A stretch of DNA of 28,334 nucleotides from Bacteroidales bacterium UBA1215 (GCA_002309475.1 DBXJ01000058.1:13276-41609), one strand, 5' to 3'. Shown: positions 18,050 through 25,758, counted from the stretch's first letter. The notes: generated from the letters alone by a model not told the origin. Numbers and translations: made by a program.

Positions 18050-18144
18050 AGAGATGTCGTCAAAAAAAGCGTCAACGAAATGTTGCAATTGTCTTCAATG
18101 TGAATTTTTGGGAAAATATGCTGGGATATTAAAATATTTTTTAC

Positions 18145-18152
18145 TACTTTTG
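18145..18152 (+). promoter_or_regulatory. -7 box for the ACP-acyltransferase cluster
   Basis: TACTTTTG matches TAnnTTTG and lies 29 nt before the ACP start. The same box sequence recurs at 22063-22070 inside the cluster. No confident -33 element. Confidence 0.55.
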
Positions 18153-18181
18153 CATTTCATTAATTAAAAATATAAAACAAT

Positions 18182-18427
18182 ATGACAAGAGAAGAAATTG
18201 TAAAAATTGTAAATGGTTTTCTAGTTGATGAATTTGAAATAGAAGAAAACTTGTTGAAAGAAAATGCCAATTTCCTAAAAGATTTAGGAATAGATAGTTT
18301 GGATATTGTAGATATTGTTGTTGCAGTGGAGAAGAACTTCGGTTTTAAAATGAAAACAGAAGAAGTGAAGACCATCAAAACTTTAGCCGATTTCTACGAT
18401 TACATTTTGAAAAAAGTTAACGAATAA
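18182..18427 (+). CDS. Acyl carrier protein (first of two in the cluster)
   Basis: An 81-residue acidic helical protein that carries acyl intermediates on a 4'-phosphopantetheine arm. The attachment Ser39 is in DLGIDSLD. It is the first gene of the 18182-25633 run and follows a -7 box; the acyltransferase starts 11 nt after it. Because the housekeeping ACP is normally beside fabF in Bacteroidetes and this one is beside an acyltransferase and methyltransferase, it is more likely a pathway-specific carrier. Confidence 0.93.
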   Translation: MTREEIVKIVNGFLVDEFEIEENLLKENANFLKDLGIDSLDIVDIVVAVEKNFGFKMKTEEVKTIKTLADFYDYILKKVNE

Positions 18428-18438
18428 TTTGTTCCGCA

Positions 18439-19317
18439 ATGCCAAAAGTACAAGATTGGGAAGGTACTACTGGTGGCGGAGAATTCGGACAGAAAGTATT
18501 ATTCCGTTTTTTGTCAAGGGTAAATGTCGTTTGCATCTATCCCATATTATATATTGTCATTCCGTTCTATATGCTCTTTCGTAGAAAGGAGTATCATTCC
18601 ATTTATTATTATTTTCACAATATTTTAAAAAAGTCCCGCTTTCAATCATGGCGATTGTCATTCCGCAATTTTCTCAATTTCGGAGAAGTGGTGGTTGACA
18701 AATTTGCTATTTTGGCGGGGAATACTTCCCAATTTGAAGTGGAAACTATTGGAAAAGAATATTTTGACAATTTATTGGATGAACCCAAAGGTATTATAGT
18801 AGTGGGGGCACATATCGGCAATTTTGAATATATAGCTCATTGCTTTTCTACGGATAAAAAGAAAATTAATACCGTATTGTTTGATGGAGAAACGGTTGAA
18901 TATGCAAAAAACAGAGATAATTATTTCACCCAGCACAATATAAATCTTGTTCAGGTAAAACAAAACGACATGTCGCATGTGTTTGCCATTACCCATGCTT
19001 TGGAAAATAATGAAATAGTATGTGTGGCATGTGACAGAATGAATGGCAGCAGCAAACATTTTACCGAGCAATTTTTAGGAAGGGAGATAGCGATTCCTGT
19101 AGGTTTTTTCAAAATGGCACAAATGTTAGAAACGGAGATTGTCGCCATGTTTGTGATGAAAGCCAGCAAGAAAAAATATCGTACTTATATTTTCCCTTTG
19201 GCTGTCAATGAACAATTAAATGCCGGTCAAATAGCTAAAAATTATGTTAATAGAATGGAAGAAATGGTCACTAAGTATCCTACGCAGTGGTTTAATTTCT
19301 TTCCTTATTGGAATTAA
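18439..19317 (+). CDS. Lysophospholipid/lipid A-type acyltransferase (LpxL/HtrB superfamily)
   Basis: A 292-residue membrane-associated acyltransferase. An N-terminal hydrophobic segment (~residues 28-50) would anchor it at the cytoplasmic membrane. The catalytic HX4E motif is His125-Glu130 (AHIGNFE), followed by a family-typical VACDRM-like segment around residues 195-200. LpxL-type enzymes move acyl chains from ACP onto lipid A or other envelope lipids. Here the enzyme lies directly after an ACP and before a methyltransferase, so it more likely loads the cluster's product, or an acyl chain, onto a lipid acceptor than performs core lipid A synthesis. In Proteobacterial aryl-polyene clusters a comparable acyltransferase domain occurs fused to a glycosyltransferase; here the two are separate genes. 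Confidence 0.85.
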   Translation: MPKVQDWEGTTGGGEFGQKVLFRFLSRVNVVCIYPILYIVIPFYMLFRRKEYHSIYYYFHNILKKSRFQSWRLSFRNFLNFGEVVVDKFAILAGNTSQFEVETIGKEYFDNLLDEPKGIIVVGAHIGNFEYIAHCFSTDKKKINTVLFDGETVEYAKNRDNYFTQHNINLVQVKQNDMSHVFAITHALENNEIVCVACDRMNGSSKHFTEQFLGREIAIPVGFFKMAQMLETEIVAMFVMKASKKKYRTYIFPLAVNEQLNAGQIAKNYVNRMEEMVTKYPTQWFNFFPYWN

Positions 19318-19323
19318 ATAGTT

Positions 19324-20421
19324 ATGATAGATTTAAAAAGTCCGCAAAAAGAAATGTATGCCGAAGATCGTTTGACGGCTTTGCAAGCACAACGTTTGGC
19401 ACAAGAAATCGCATTCGGTCCCATCGTCTTTCAAGTTTCCCGTTTGATGGTCAAATGGAATATATTTCAATTATTAGGTGATAGTCCTAATGGCTTGACA
19501 ATGGAAGACATAGAACAAAAAACACATATTTCACACTATGGTGTGCAAGTGTTGTTGGAGTCGTCTTTGACGATTGGCACCATTTTGCTCAAAGAAGGTC
19601 GTTTTTATTTGGCAAAAGCGGGTTGGTTTTTGCTGAATGACAAAATGGCAAGGGTGAACATGGATTTCAATCACGATGTTAACTATTTGGGAATGTTCAA
19701 TTTGGAGGAAGCTATCTTGAACGGAAAGCCGGAAGGACTGAAAGTGTTTGGGGATTGGCCAACTATTTATCAAGGTTTGTCACAATTGCCGGCACAGGTG
19801 CAAAAATCTTGGTTTGGTTTCGATCATTTCTATTCCGACAATTCCTTTGAACAGGCTTTGCAGATAGTTTTTGCTTATCATCCGAAAACCTTGCTGGATG
19901 TTGGCGGAAACACCGGCAAATGGGCTTTGCAATGTGTGGCACACGATGACAATATCAAGGTGTCGATTTTCGATTTGCCGCAGCAATTGGAGATGATGCG
20001 TCAGCAGATAAAAGGACAAAAGGGTGCCGACAGAATTTTCAGTTGTGCCGGCAATGTCTTGGATAAGCAAACGCAGTTCCCGACAGGTTTTGATATCATT
20101 TGGATGAGCCAATTTTTAGATTGTTTCTCAGAGGAGGAAGTGGTGAGTATTTTGCAACGAGCTGCCGCTGCAATGAGTAGCGATGCCCATTTGTGCATTA
20201 TGGAGACATTTTGGGATAGACAAAAATTTGAAACAGCATCTTATTGTTTGGCACAGACAAGTCTTTATTTTACCGCTTTAGCCAATGGCAATAGCAAAAT
20301 GTACTATTCCGCCGATATGCAACATTGTGTAGAACAAGCCGGATTGCAAGTGGAGCACATACATGACGGATTGGGATTAGGACATAGTATCATGGTTTGT
20401 GTTAAAAAAATAAAGGGTTGA
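19324..20421 (+). CDS. SAM-dependent O-methyltransferase-like protein
   Basis: A 365-residue protein with an N-terminal winged-helix/dimerisation-like region (residues ~20-110, GLTMEDIEQKTHISHYGVQVLLE) and a C-terminal Rossmann methyltransferase domain. The SAM-binding motif I is LLDVGGNTG at 190-198, with the acidic ribose-binding region SIFDLPQ about 25 residues later. This arrangement resembles plant/actinobacterial COMT-type O-methyltransferases. It probably methylates a hydroxyl of the cluster's product, but the acceptor is unknown. It starts 6 nt after the acyltransferase stop; the thioesterase begins 23 nt downstream. Confidence 0.82.
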   Translation: MIDLKSPQKEMYAEDRLTALQAQRLAQEIAFGPIVFQVSRLMVKWNIFQLLGDSPNGLTMEDIEQKTHISHYGVQVLLESSLTIGTILLKEGRFYLAKAGWFLLNDKMARVNMDFNHDVNYLGMFNLEEAILNGKPEGLKVFGDWPTIYQGLSQLPAQVQKSWFGFDHFYSDNSFEQALQIVFAYHPKTLLDVGGNTGKWALQCVAHDDNIKVSIFDLPQQLEMMRQQIKGQKGADRIFSCAGNVLDKQTQFPTGFDIIWMSQFLDCFSEEEVVSILQRAAAAMSSDAHLCIMETFWDRQKFETASYCLAQTSLYFTALANGNSKMYYSADMQHCVEQAGLQVEHIHDGLGLGHSIMVCVKKIKG

Positions 20422-20444
20422 AAGTTTAAGCTGGAATTAAAAAA

Positions 20445-20870
20445 ATGGGGGAAAAAATATTACAAGCAGAGAAAGATATTCATGTTCGTTTTAGCGAAGT
20501 GGATGCCATGGGGGTGGTTTGGCATGGTTCGTATCTATTGTATTTAGAAGATGCCAGAGAAGCATTCGGCAGACAATATCAGTTGGAATATCTAACTATG
20601 TATCAACACGATCATGTAGCCCCCATAGTGGATTTAAAACTGCAATATCGTTCTGCTTTGCATTATCAGGACCAAGCAAAAATAGTTATCACATATCAAG
20701 ATTCAGATGCTGCCAAATTGATATTTGACTATAAAATTTATAATCTCACCACCCGGCAATTGGCAGTGATAGCCCATACAGAACAAGTTTTTGTCGGTAC
20801 AAACGGAGAATTGCAAATTACTTGGCCGGCATTTATGATAGAGTGGAAAAAAAATCACGGTTTGTTATGA
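20445..20870 (+). CDS. Hotdog-fold acyl thioesterase (YbgC/4HBT type)
   Basis: A 141-residue single hotdog-domain protein. The signature VRFSEVDAMGVVWHGSYLLY puts the catalytic Asp at residue 20, followed by the helix YLEDAREAF, as in YbgC-type acyl-CoA/acyl-ACP thioesterases. In the cluster it could release a finished chain or edit stalled carriers. A dehydratase of the hotdog superfamily is less likely because the DAMGVVxH active-site pattern is the thioesterase one. Its TGA overlaps the start of the ketosynthase (ATGA), so the two are translationally coupled. Confidence 0.88.
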   Translation: MGEKILQAEKDIHVRFSEVDAMGVVWHGSYLLYLEDAREAFGRQYQLEYLTMYQHDHVAPIVDLKLQYRSALHYQDQAKIVITYQDSDAAKLIFDYKIYNLTTRQLAVIAHTEQVFVGTNGELQITWPAFMIEWKKNHGLL

Positions 20871-21979
20871 TAGCCATAGGAAGCAACATTATCACGCCAT
20901 TAGGAGACAATTTGACGATGAATATTCAGCAAATGCTGTCAGACTGTTCTTCTGTTAAAATCTATGACAATAAGTGGAATTTGCCTCCGTTTGCTGCGTC
21001 TATGTTTTCGGAAAATTATATTGAAGACTTGTTTGCTTCTTATGCGGATAGCGCTTCATATACCCAATTTGAACAATTAGCCGTTCTTTCTGTCGCCAAA
21101 GCCATAGAGGAAAGTAAAATCCCGGTTGACAGCCGGCAAGTGGTTTTTGTTGTTTCCACCACCAAAGGAAATGTGCATTTATTGGAAAACAATCCACAGA
21201 GTGAAGACCTTTACTTATGGCGTTCTGCTGAGAAAATTGCCCGATTTTTCGGCAATACCAATCCGGTGATAGTAGTTTCCAATGCGTGTATATCAGGTTT
21301 GGCGGCACAAGTATATGCTCATCGTTTGTTGCAACAAGGTAAGTATAAATACGTAGTTGTGGTAGGCGTGGATATATTGTCAAAATTTATTGTGTCGGGC
21401 TTTCAATCGCTGAAAGCCATATCGAATGATTTTTGCCAACCTTTTGACAAAGACAGAAAAGGTCTTAATTTGGGAGAAGCTGCCGCTACCGTAGTTTATA
21501 CGTTAGAAGCCGAACATGGAATTTTCAACTATTGCAGCGGTGCCATTGTCAACGATGCCAACCATATTTCCGCTCCTTCCAGAACGGCAGAAGGATTGTA
21601 CAAGGCTGTAAAAAAAATGAATATGTCGGTTGCTCCTCAAGAACTCGGATTTATCAATGCTCATGGCACTGCTACGCTCTACAACGATATGATGGAGTCG
21701 TATTGTATTGACAGATTGCAGATGAATGCCGTGCCCACCAATAGTTTTAAGGGATATATAGGTCATACTTTGGGGGCGGCAGGATTGGTGGAGACTTTGT
21801 TGTCGGTGCAATCGTTGAAAGAAGGAAGGGTAGTGGCAACCAAAGGTTTTAAGCAGCAAGGCGAAGAAAAAATTATCAATATTGTTCATAATCATTTGTC
21901 AACCGATAAAAAATATTTTCTTAAACTGATATCCGGTTTTGGCGGAACCAATGCTGCCGGTTTGTTTTCCATTCCATAA
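20867..21979 (+). CDS. Beta-ketoacyl-ACP synthase (KAS I/II-like, full C-H-H triad)
   Basis: A 370-residue condensing enzyme that extends ACP-bound chains by decarboxylative Claisen condensation. The triad is complete: Cys141 (VSNACISG), His266 (INAHGTAT) and His300 (GYIGHTLGAAG), and the C-terminal GFGGTNAA loop is present. It is about 40 residues shorter than FabF, mainly at the N-terminus and in loops. The start is ATG at 20867, overlapping the thioesterase stop by 4 nt; an upstream in-frame TTG at 20822 would lie deep inside that gene and is rejected. Next comes a short KS-like protein, suggesting a KS/chain-length-factor pair as in aryl-polyene systems. Confidence 0.9.
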   Translation: MIAIGSNIITPLGDNLTMNIQQMLSDCSSVKIYDNKWNLPPFAASMFSENYIEDLFASYADSASYTQFEQLAVLSVAKAIEESKIPVDSRQVVFVVSTTKGNVHLLENNPQSEDLYLWRSAEKIARFFGNTNPVIVVSNACISGLAAQVYAHRLLQQGKYKYVVVVGVDILSKFIVSGFQSLKAISNDFCQPFDKDRKGLNLGEAAATVVYTLEAEHGIFNYCSGAIVNDANHISAPSRTAEGLYKAVKKMNMSVAPQELGFINAHGTATLYNDMMESYCIDRLQMNAVPTNSFKGYIGHTLGAAGLVETLLSVQSLKEGRVVATKGFKQQGEEKIINIVHNHLSTDKKYFLKLISGFGGTNAAGLFSIP

Positions 21980-22028
21980 ACAATTTTTCGTTTAGATTCA
22001 CTTACAGATAAGTATGCATAAAAAAATG

Positions 22029-22065
22029 TAGCCAAATAGTAAAAAAAATCATTTTTTTTTGCTAC
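22029..22065 (+). repeat. Imperfect inverted repeat with A8/T10 arms upstream of the KS-like gene
   Basis: GTAGC (22028-22032) and GCTAC (22061-22065) bracket an A8-TCA-T10 core, giving a long AT hairpin between the ketosynthase stop and the internal -7 box. It could be a weak terminator, a promoter-proximal DNA structure or chance in AT-rich DNA. Confidence 0.35.
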
Positions 22066-22070
22066 TTTTG
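22063..22070 (+). promoter_or_regulatory. Internal -7 box before the short KS-like gene
   Basis: TACTTTTG matches TAnnTTTG 38 nt before the GTG start at 22108, in the only sizeable gap (128 nt) of the cluster. It suggests that the second half of the cluster can be transcribed on its own. Confidence 0.5.
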
Positions 22071-22107
22071 CCATTTTGTTTTTAGAACTAAATCGGGAGT
22101 TTGTAAG

Positions 22108-22701
22108 GTGAAAATATCTTCGTATTCAAAAATCGGCAGTCGGCAGGTGACGTTGAATCATCAATGTATTGCTGTGCCGCAAACATCCAATTCTTGGTAT
22201 GTAGATATTTATCATGCTTTGCAAATCGACTATCCGAAATTCTTTAAAATGGATACGCTGTCCAAAATGGGTTTTTTGATGGCTGAAATGGTCTTCCCGT
22301 CTGTTTTTTCCGATAGGGAATCCGTCAAAGACCAAGTGGCCATTGTTTGTTGCAATAGCCAAGCTTCGTTGGAGACAGACAGAAAATATTGGCAAACAGT
22401 TGCCACAAACGATGCATTTCCGAGTCCGTCCTTGTTTGTATATACCTTGCCTAATTTGGTGGCAGGAGAAATTGCAATCAGAAACCATGTCTTAAGTGAA
22501 ACATCGTTCTTTGTTGAAAAACAATTCGATGCAGACTGTTTGCTAAGTATAGCGGAAATGTCGTTTCAAGATAGGCAGATAAAATATGTTTTCCTATCTT
22601 GGTATGACGCATCGCAAGCCGTATCTTATATGATAGAAAATAGTGAAGAAGATAATAGACAATTGATAATTAAACAAATGCAAGAAATATGGATGAATTG
22701 A
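22108..22701 (+). CDS. Short ketosynthase-like protein, probable chain-length factor (Ketoacyl-synt_2 type)
   Basis: A 197-residue protein with only the N-terminal half of a ketosynthase fold. Family-typical blocks are FFKMDTLSKMGFLMAE (residues 45-60), NSQASLETD (83-91) and PSPSLFVYTLPN (105-116). No active-site Cys is seen where a KS would have it; by eye Gln139 falls near that position, as in type II PKS chain-length factors. No HGT or GH histidine motif exists. ApeC-type subunits of aryl-polyene clusters are similarly short and pair with a full KS. The start is taken as GTG 22108, with GGGAG 9 nt upstream, because the next Met (48) would remove a conserved block. It overlaps the next ACP gene by 13 nt. 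Confidence 0.75.
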   Translation: MKISSYSKIGSRQVTLNHQCIAVPQTSNSWYVDIYHALQIDYPKFFKMDTLSKMGFLMAEMVFPSVFSDRESVKDQVAIVCCNSQASLETDRKYWQTVATNDAFPSPSLFVYTLPNLVAGEIAIRNHVLSETSFFVEKQFDADCLLSIAEMSFQDRQIKYVFLSWYDASQAVSYMIENSEEDNRQLIIKQMQEIWMN

Positions 22702-22946
22702 TATTAGAGTTGAAAAAAGAGATTATTTCCGCATTGAATCTGGAAGGTATGCAACCGGAAGATATTGATGAAAATGCTCCTTTGTTTCAAGGAGGTTTGG
22801 ATTTGGATTCAATTGATGCCTTGGAAATTATTGTCTTGTTAGACAAACATTATGGCATTAAATTGAACGATCCTCGTCAATCGAAAGAAATATTCACATC
22901 AGTGGCAAGTATTGCCGACTATGTAAGCAAACACAGAACAAAATAA
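22689..22946 (+). CDS. Acyl carrier protein (second in the cluster)
   Basis: An 85-residue carrier protein with the phosphopantetheine Ser41 in GGLDLDSIDALE, a variant motif typical of ACPs from aryl-polyene/flexirubin-like clusters and unlike DSLD of the first ACP. Its start lies 13 nt inside the preceding KS-like gene, so the two are translationally coupled and may act together. A small membrane protein follows after 7 nt. Two distinct ACPs in one operon imply two carrier roles, for example chain growth versus starter or transfer. Confidence 0.93.
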   Translation: MDELILELKKEIISALNLEGMQPEDIDENAPLFQGGLDLDSIDALEIIVLLDKHYGIKLNDPRQSKEIFTSVASIADYVSKHRTK

Positions 22947-22953
22947 GAAAATT

Positions 22954-23313
22954 ATGTCGAATATAGTATTGTTGTTTTGGGTGTTTGTGCAATCTGTCCT
23001 GATAGTGGCGGCACAAACATTTTTGAAAAAGTCAGTTGAATTGTTTGGTGCTTTTTCTTGGACATGGGAATTCTTTAAAACCGCGTTGACGACATGGCAA
23101 TTCTATGTATCCGGACTATTTGCAGTTTCCAGTGTGGCAGTGTGGATGTATGTGTTGAAACATAACGATTTGGGTCTTGCATATCCTTTAATGTCAATTA
23201 GTTATATAGTGGCATTGTTTGCTGCCTGCTTTATTTTAGGCGAAACGGTTCCTATTACACGTTGGATAGGTGTGGTGATAGTGATGATAGGAGTATTTTT
23301 TATTTTGAAATAA
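22954..23313 (+). CDS. Small four-helix membrane protein, EamA/SMR (DMT superfamily) type
   Basis: A 119-residue inner-membrane protein with four predicted helices (about residues 4-22, 47-66, 76-95 and 100-118). LKKSVELFG near residue 24, DLGLAYPLMSISYIVALFA and LGETVPITRWIGVVIVMIGVFFI are typical of small DMT proteins such as EmrE or the ArnE/ArnF flippase subunits. Small multidrug pumps usually have a Glu in helix 1; it is absent here, so a drug/proton antiporter is unlikely, and an ArnEF-like lipid-linked flippase role is the better inference. It is followed after 1 nt by the LolA-like gene. Confidence 0.75.
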   Translation: MSNIVLLFWVFVQSVLIVAAQTFLKKSVELFGAFSWTWEFFKTALTTWQFYVSGLFAVSSVAVWMYVLKHNDLGLAYPLMSISYIVALFAACFILGETVPITRWIGVVIVMIGVFFILK

Positions 23314-23314
23314 T

Positions 23315-23938
23315 ATGTCGAAATATTTCTTGTTATTAGCCTGCTTTATTGTCCCACTCATAGGTTTTTCGCAGCCGGCAGACTATCAACCATTATCTCA
23401 AAGTGAGCAAAATGTTTATATGCAGTCTATAAAGAAGGCTTCACGAGAACTTACCTCCTTACAAACAGATTTTGTTCAAGAAAAGCAATCGGTTATCTTT
23501 TCAGAGATAGTAAAAAGCACGGGCAAAATGTATTATCAGTCGCCTTCTTCATTGAGGTGGGAATACAAAACCCCTTCTCAGATGATATTGGCAGGCAATG
23601 CGCAAAATGTTATTTTGAAAAATGAGCAGGGCAGCACTGTGGCACCCAAAATGGTGAAAGATTTGGTGAAAATGATGCTCAATATGGTCAATGGTCAAAG
23701 TCTGGCCGATACGGTGAATTTTAGTGCTAAATATTATCAGGGTACCCATATTTTAGTACAGCTGTCTCCCAAAAGCAAACGTATGAAAGATATGTATAAA
23801 AGCGTAGAAGTATATATAGGCAAAAAAGATTTTTTGGCGGAAAAAGTCGTACTTTACGAAGCCAATGGAGATATTACCACCATTAGGTTCTCCAACAAAA
23901 CGGTGAATTTGGTTTTAAAAAAGGACTTGTTTCAATAG
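23315..23938 (+). CDS. LolA-like periplasmic lipoprotein carrier
   Basis: A 207-residue protein with a signal peptide ending ...IGFSQ (residue 20). The mature part has the LolA pattern: a helix followed by LTSLQTDFVQEKQ, then GKMYYQSPSSLRWEYKTP and the closing strands NDG/ITTIRFSN. LolA shields acyl chains of lipoproteins across the periplasm. Dedicated LolA-like proteins occur in aryl-polyene clusters, where they are thought to carry the lipid product. Its place between a small membrane transporter and a glycosyltransferase fits that role. Housekeeping LolA is the alternative, but then the operon context would be odd. Confidence 0.82.
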   Translation: MSKYFLLLACFIVPLIGFSQPADYQPLSQSEQNVYMQSIKKASRELTSLQTDFVQEKQSVIFSEIVKSTGKMYYQSPSSLRWEYKTPSQMILAGNAQNVILKNEQGSTVAPKMVKDLVKMMLNMVNGQSLADTVNFSAKYYQGTHILVQLSPKSKRMKDMYKSVEVYIGKKDFLAEKVVLYEANGDITTIRFSNKTVNLVLKKDLFQ

Positions 23939-23958
23939 TATCTATTTACCGGCAATTT

Positions 23959-24741
23959 ATGAACGATATTGCAGACAGTCATTTTGTAGAACAAACCATT
24001 GCCCAATACCAAATTTGTGCAATAGTGCCGGTGTATAATGCCGGAATACTGGTAAAAAATGTTCTCAACGATTTGTTGCAATATCCGATAGACATTATTG
24101 TTGTCAATGATGGTTCTAACGATGGATTAACTTTGCCGATTCTACAATCTTTCGGCGAAAAAATAATTTTGTGTTCATACAACAAAAACATCGGCAAAGG
24201 GCATGCCTTGAAAGTCGGCTTCAAAGAGGCTTTGCAACGCCACTATCATTATGCTCTTACCATGGATGCCGACGGGCAGCATAGAGTGGAAGATGTGGAA
24301 AAATTTATGCATGAAGTGGTATTGCATCAAAAAGATGCTTTGTTGTTGGGCAGTCGCAGTTTTGATAACGAAAATATGCCTTCTTCCAACAGATTTGCCA
24401 ACAATTTTTCCAATTTTTGGTACATGGTGCAAACGGGCAAAAAACTCTCCGATACCCAGACAGGTTTCAGGTTGTATCCTTTGCAAGCATTGTCTAAAAT
24501 GACAATTTTCACATCCCGTTATGAAACAGAATTGGAAATATTGGTACGATTGACATGGAGAGGTATTGACATAGCCGAAGTACCTGTCGAGGTATATTAT
24601 CCTCCGAAAGAAGAGCGGGTGTCTTATTTTCGTCCCCAAAAGGATTTTATGCGAATCAGCATATTGAATACTTGTTTTTGCATACTGTCGATAGTCTATG
24701 GCTATCCGCGTATGTTGGTGAATAGAATATTGAAAAAATAG
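23959..24741 (+). CDS. Family 2 glycosyltransferase (dolichyl-phosphate mannose synthase-like)
   Basis: A 260-residue GT-A fold enzyme. AIVPVYNAG (residues 21-29), VVNDGSNDG (48-56) and the metal-binding DADGQH (103-108) are present, with DTQTGFRLYP as the acceptor-region motif and a C-terminal amphipathic/hydrophobic segment (SILNTCFCILSIVYG) that could sit on the membrane. DPMS-like GT2 enzymes transfer a sugar to a polyprenyl or other lipid phosphate. Within this cluster it may glycosylate the lipid product or its anchor. It starts 20 nt after the LolA-like gene. Confidence 0.85.
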   Translation: MNDIADSHFVEQTIAQYQICAIVPVYNAGILVKNVLNDLLQYPIDIIVVNDGSNDGLTLPILQSFGEKIILCSYNKNIGKGHALKVGFKEALQRHYHYALTMDADGQHRVEDVEKFMHEVVLHQKDALLLGSRSFDNENMPSSNRFANNFSNFWYMVQTGKKLSDTQTGFRLYPLQALSKMTIFTSRYETELEILVRLTWRGIDIAEVPVEVYYPPKEERVSYFRPQKDFMRISILNTCFCILSIVYGYPRMLVNRILKK

Positions 24742-24748
24742 TTTGCAG

Positions 24749-25633
24749 ATGAATTACAATAGATTGAAAAATATATTTATTATACTTTGTTTGTTGTCGG
24801 CAACCATGCTATCGGCACAAACCGAGGTGATAAAATTGTGGCAAGATGTTGCCGATATGAAAAATCAGCCGACAAAATTGTATGCTTATCCAACGGCAGA
24901 CAGTATCAATACAGGCGTGTGTATTATAATCTGTCCCGGAGGTAGTTACAGTCATTTAATGGGGATTAAAACAGAAGGCTTTCATGCAGCACAATGGTTG
25001 CAATCGAAAGGTATCAATGCCTTTGTTTTGCGATATAGAGTGGGCATGTACGGCTATCATCATCCTGCCATGATTCAAGATATACAAAAAGCTATTGCCT
25101 ATGTACGAGAGCACGCACAAGCCTATGGCATTGACGCCGACAAAATTGGCGTGATGGGATTTTCTGCCGGCGGGCATTTGGTAACTATGGCAGGTGCTTT
25201 TGCCGATAAAAATTATCTCTTGCCATTGGGGGTAAAGACTAAAGTGAGTGTTAGACCCGATTTTGTGGTGCCGGTTTATCCTGTAGTGTCCATGCAAGAC
25301 AGTTTGGCACACAAACGTTCTCGCAAAAATTTGCTCACCATACACTATACGCCCGACCTGCAGTATCAATTCTCTATGGAATTGCAGATAAAACCTTCCA
25401 TGCCGCCCACTTTTTTGGTGACAGCCAAAGACGATTACAAAGTAAAATATCAAAATAGTGTAGCCTTGGACAAGGCACTAACGGTCCAAGGGGTGCCACA
25501 TCAATTTCATTTGTACGAAAAAGGCGGACATGGTTATGGTATGGATGAACGTAAGGCGGAGATTTGCTCTTTGTGGCGGGAAGAACTGCTGCAATGGTTG
25601 AAAACTATCGGTATTTTAGCGGGTAAACGCTAA
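24749..25633 (+). CDS. Secreted alpha/beta hydrolase (acetyl esterase/BD-FAE-like)
   Basis: A 294-residue protein with an N-terminal signal (ending near TMLSAQ). The oxyanion region is CPGGSYSHL, the nucleophile Ser139 is in GFSAGGH, the acid is Asp228 or Asp229 (AKDDYKV) and His261 is in GGHGYG, so the triad is complete. The fold resembles the BD-FAE/Aes carbohydrate esterases. The ATG at 24749 is preferred over a TTG 6 nt upstream. It starts 7 nt after the glycosyltransferase and so is likely in the same transcript, but it could be a separate polysaccharide esterase. After it, 25634-25915 contains the tnaA promoter and leader and no further gene. Confidence 0.85.
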   Translation: MNYNRLKNIFIILCLLSATMLSAQTEVIKLWQDVADMKNQPTKLYAYPTADSINTGVCIIICPGGSYSHLMGIKTEGFHAAQWLQSKGINAFVLRYRVGMYGYHHPAMIQDIQKAIAYVREHAQAYGIDADKIGVMGFSAGGHLVTMAGAFADKNYLLPLGVKTKVSVRPDFVVPVYPVVSMQDSLAHKRSRKNLLTIHYTPDLQYQFSMELQIKPSMPPTFLVTAKDDYKVKYQNSVALDKALTVQGVPHQFHLYEKGGHGYGMDERKAEICSLWREELLQWLKTIGILAGKR

Positions 25634-25693
25634 TATAGAAAAACAAAATGCCATGCAAAAATTATTTTTTTTGTAAAAAAATACAAAAATGTG

Positions 25694-25719
25694 TTTACAA
25701 TAGAAAAAATAATTGTAAA
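25694..25719 (+). promoter_or_regulatory. Perfect inverted repeat over the tnaA promoter (candidate operator)
   Basis: TTTACAAT (25694-25701) and ATTGTAAA (25712-25719) form a perfect 8-bp inverted repeat with a 10-bp A-rich spacer. The right arm overlaps the -7 box, so a dimeric regulator bound here would block or shape promoter use. The arms are AT-rich, so chance cannot be excluded. Confidence 0.45.
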
Positions 25720-25723
25720 TTTG
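25716..25723 (+). promoter_or_regulatory. -7 box of the tnaA promoter
   Basis: TAAATTTG matches TAnnTTTG and predicts a transcript starting near 25730 with a leader of roughly 185 nt before the tnaA ATG. The -33 region has only a partial TTT match. Confidence 0.5.
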
Positions 25724-25758
25724 CCGAAAATTATAACATTTAGCAATAGACACAAAAA

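Noticed and set aside
18034..18055. CTCTC/GAGAG hairpin at the uvrA stop as a terminator
   Set aside because: Five-bp stem with a 3-nt loop and no T tract after it; insufficient for an intrinsic terminator.
20822..20866. Upstream TTG start for the ketosynthase
   Set aside because: It would extend into the thioesterase gene; ATG 20867 with an ATGA overlap gives a normal KS N-terminus (MIAIGSNIITPLGDN).
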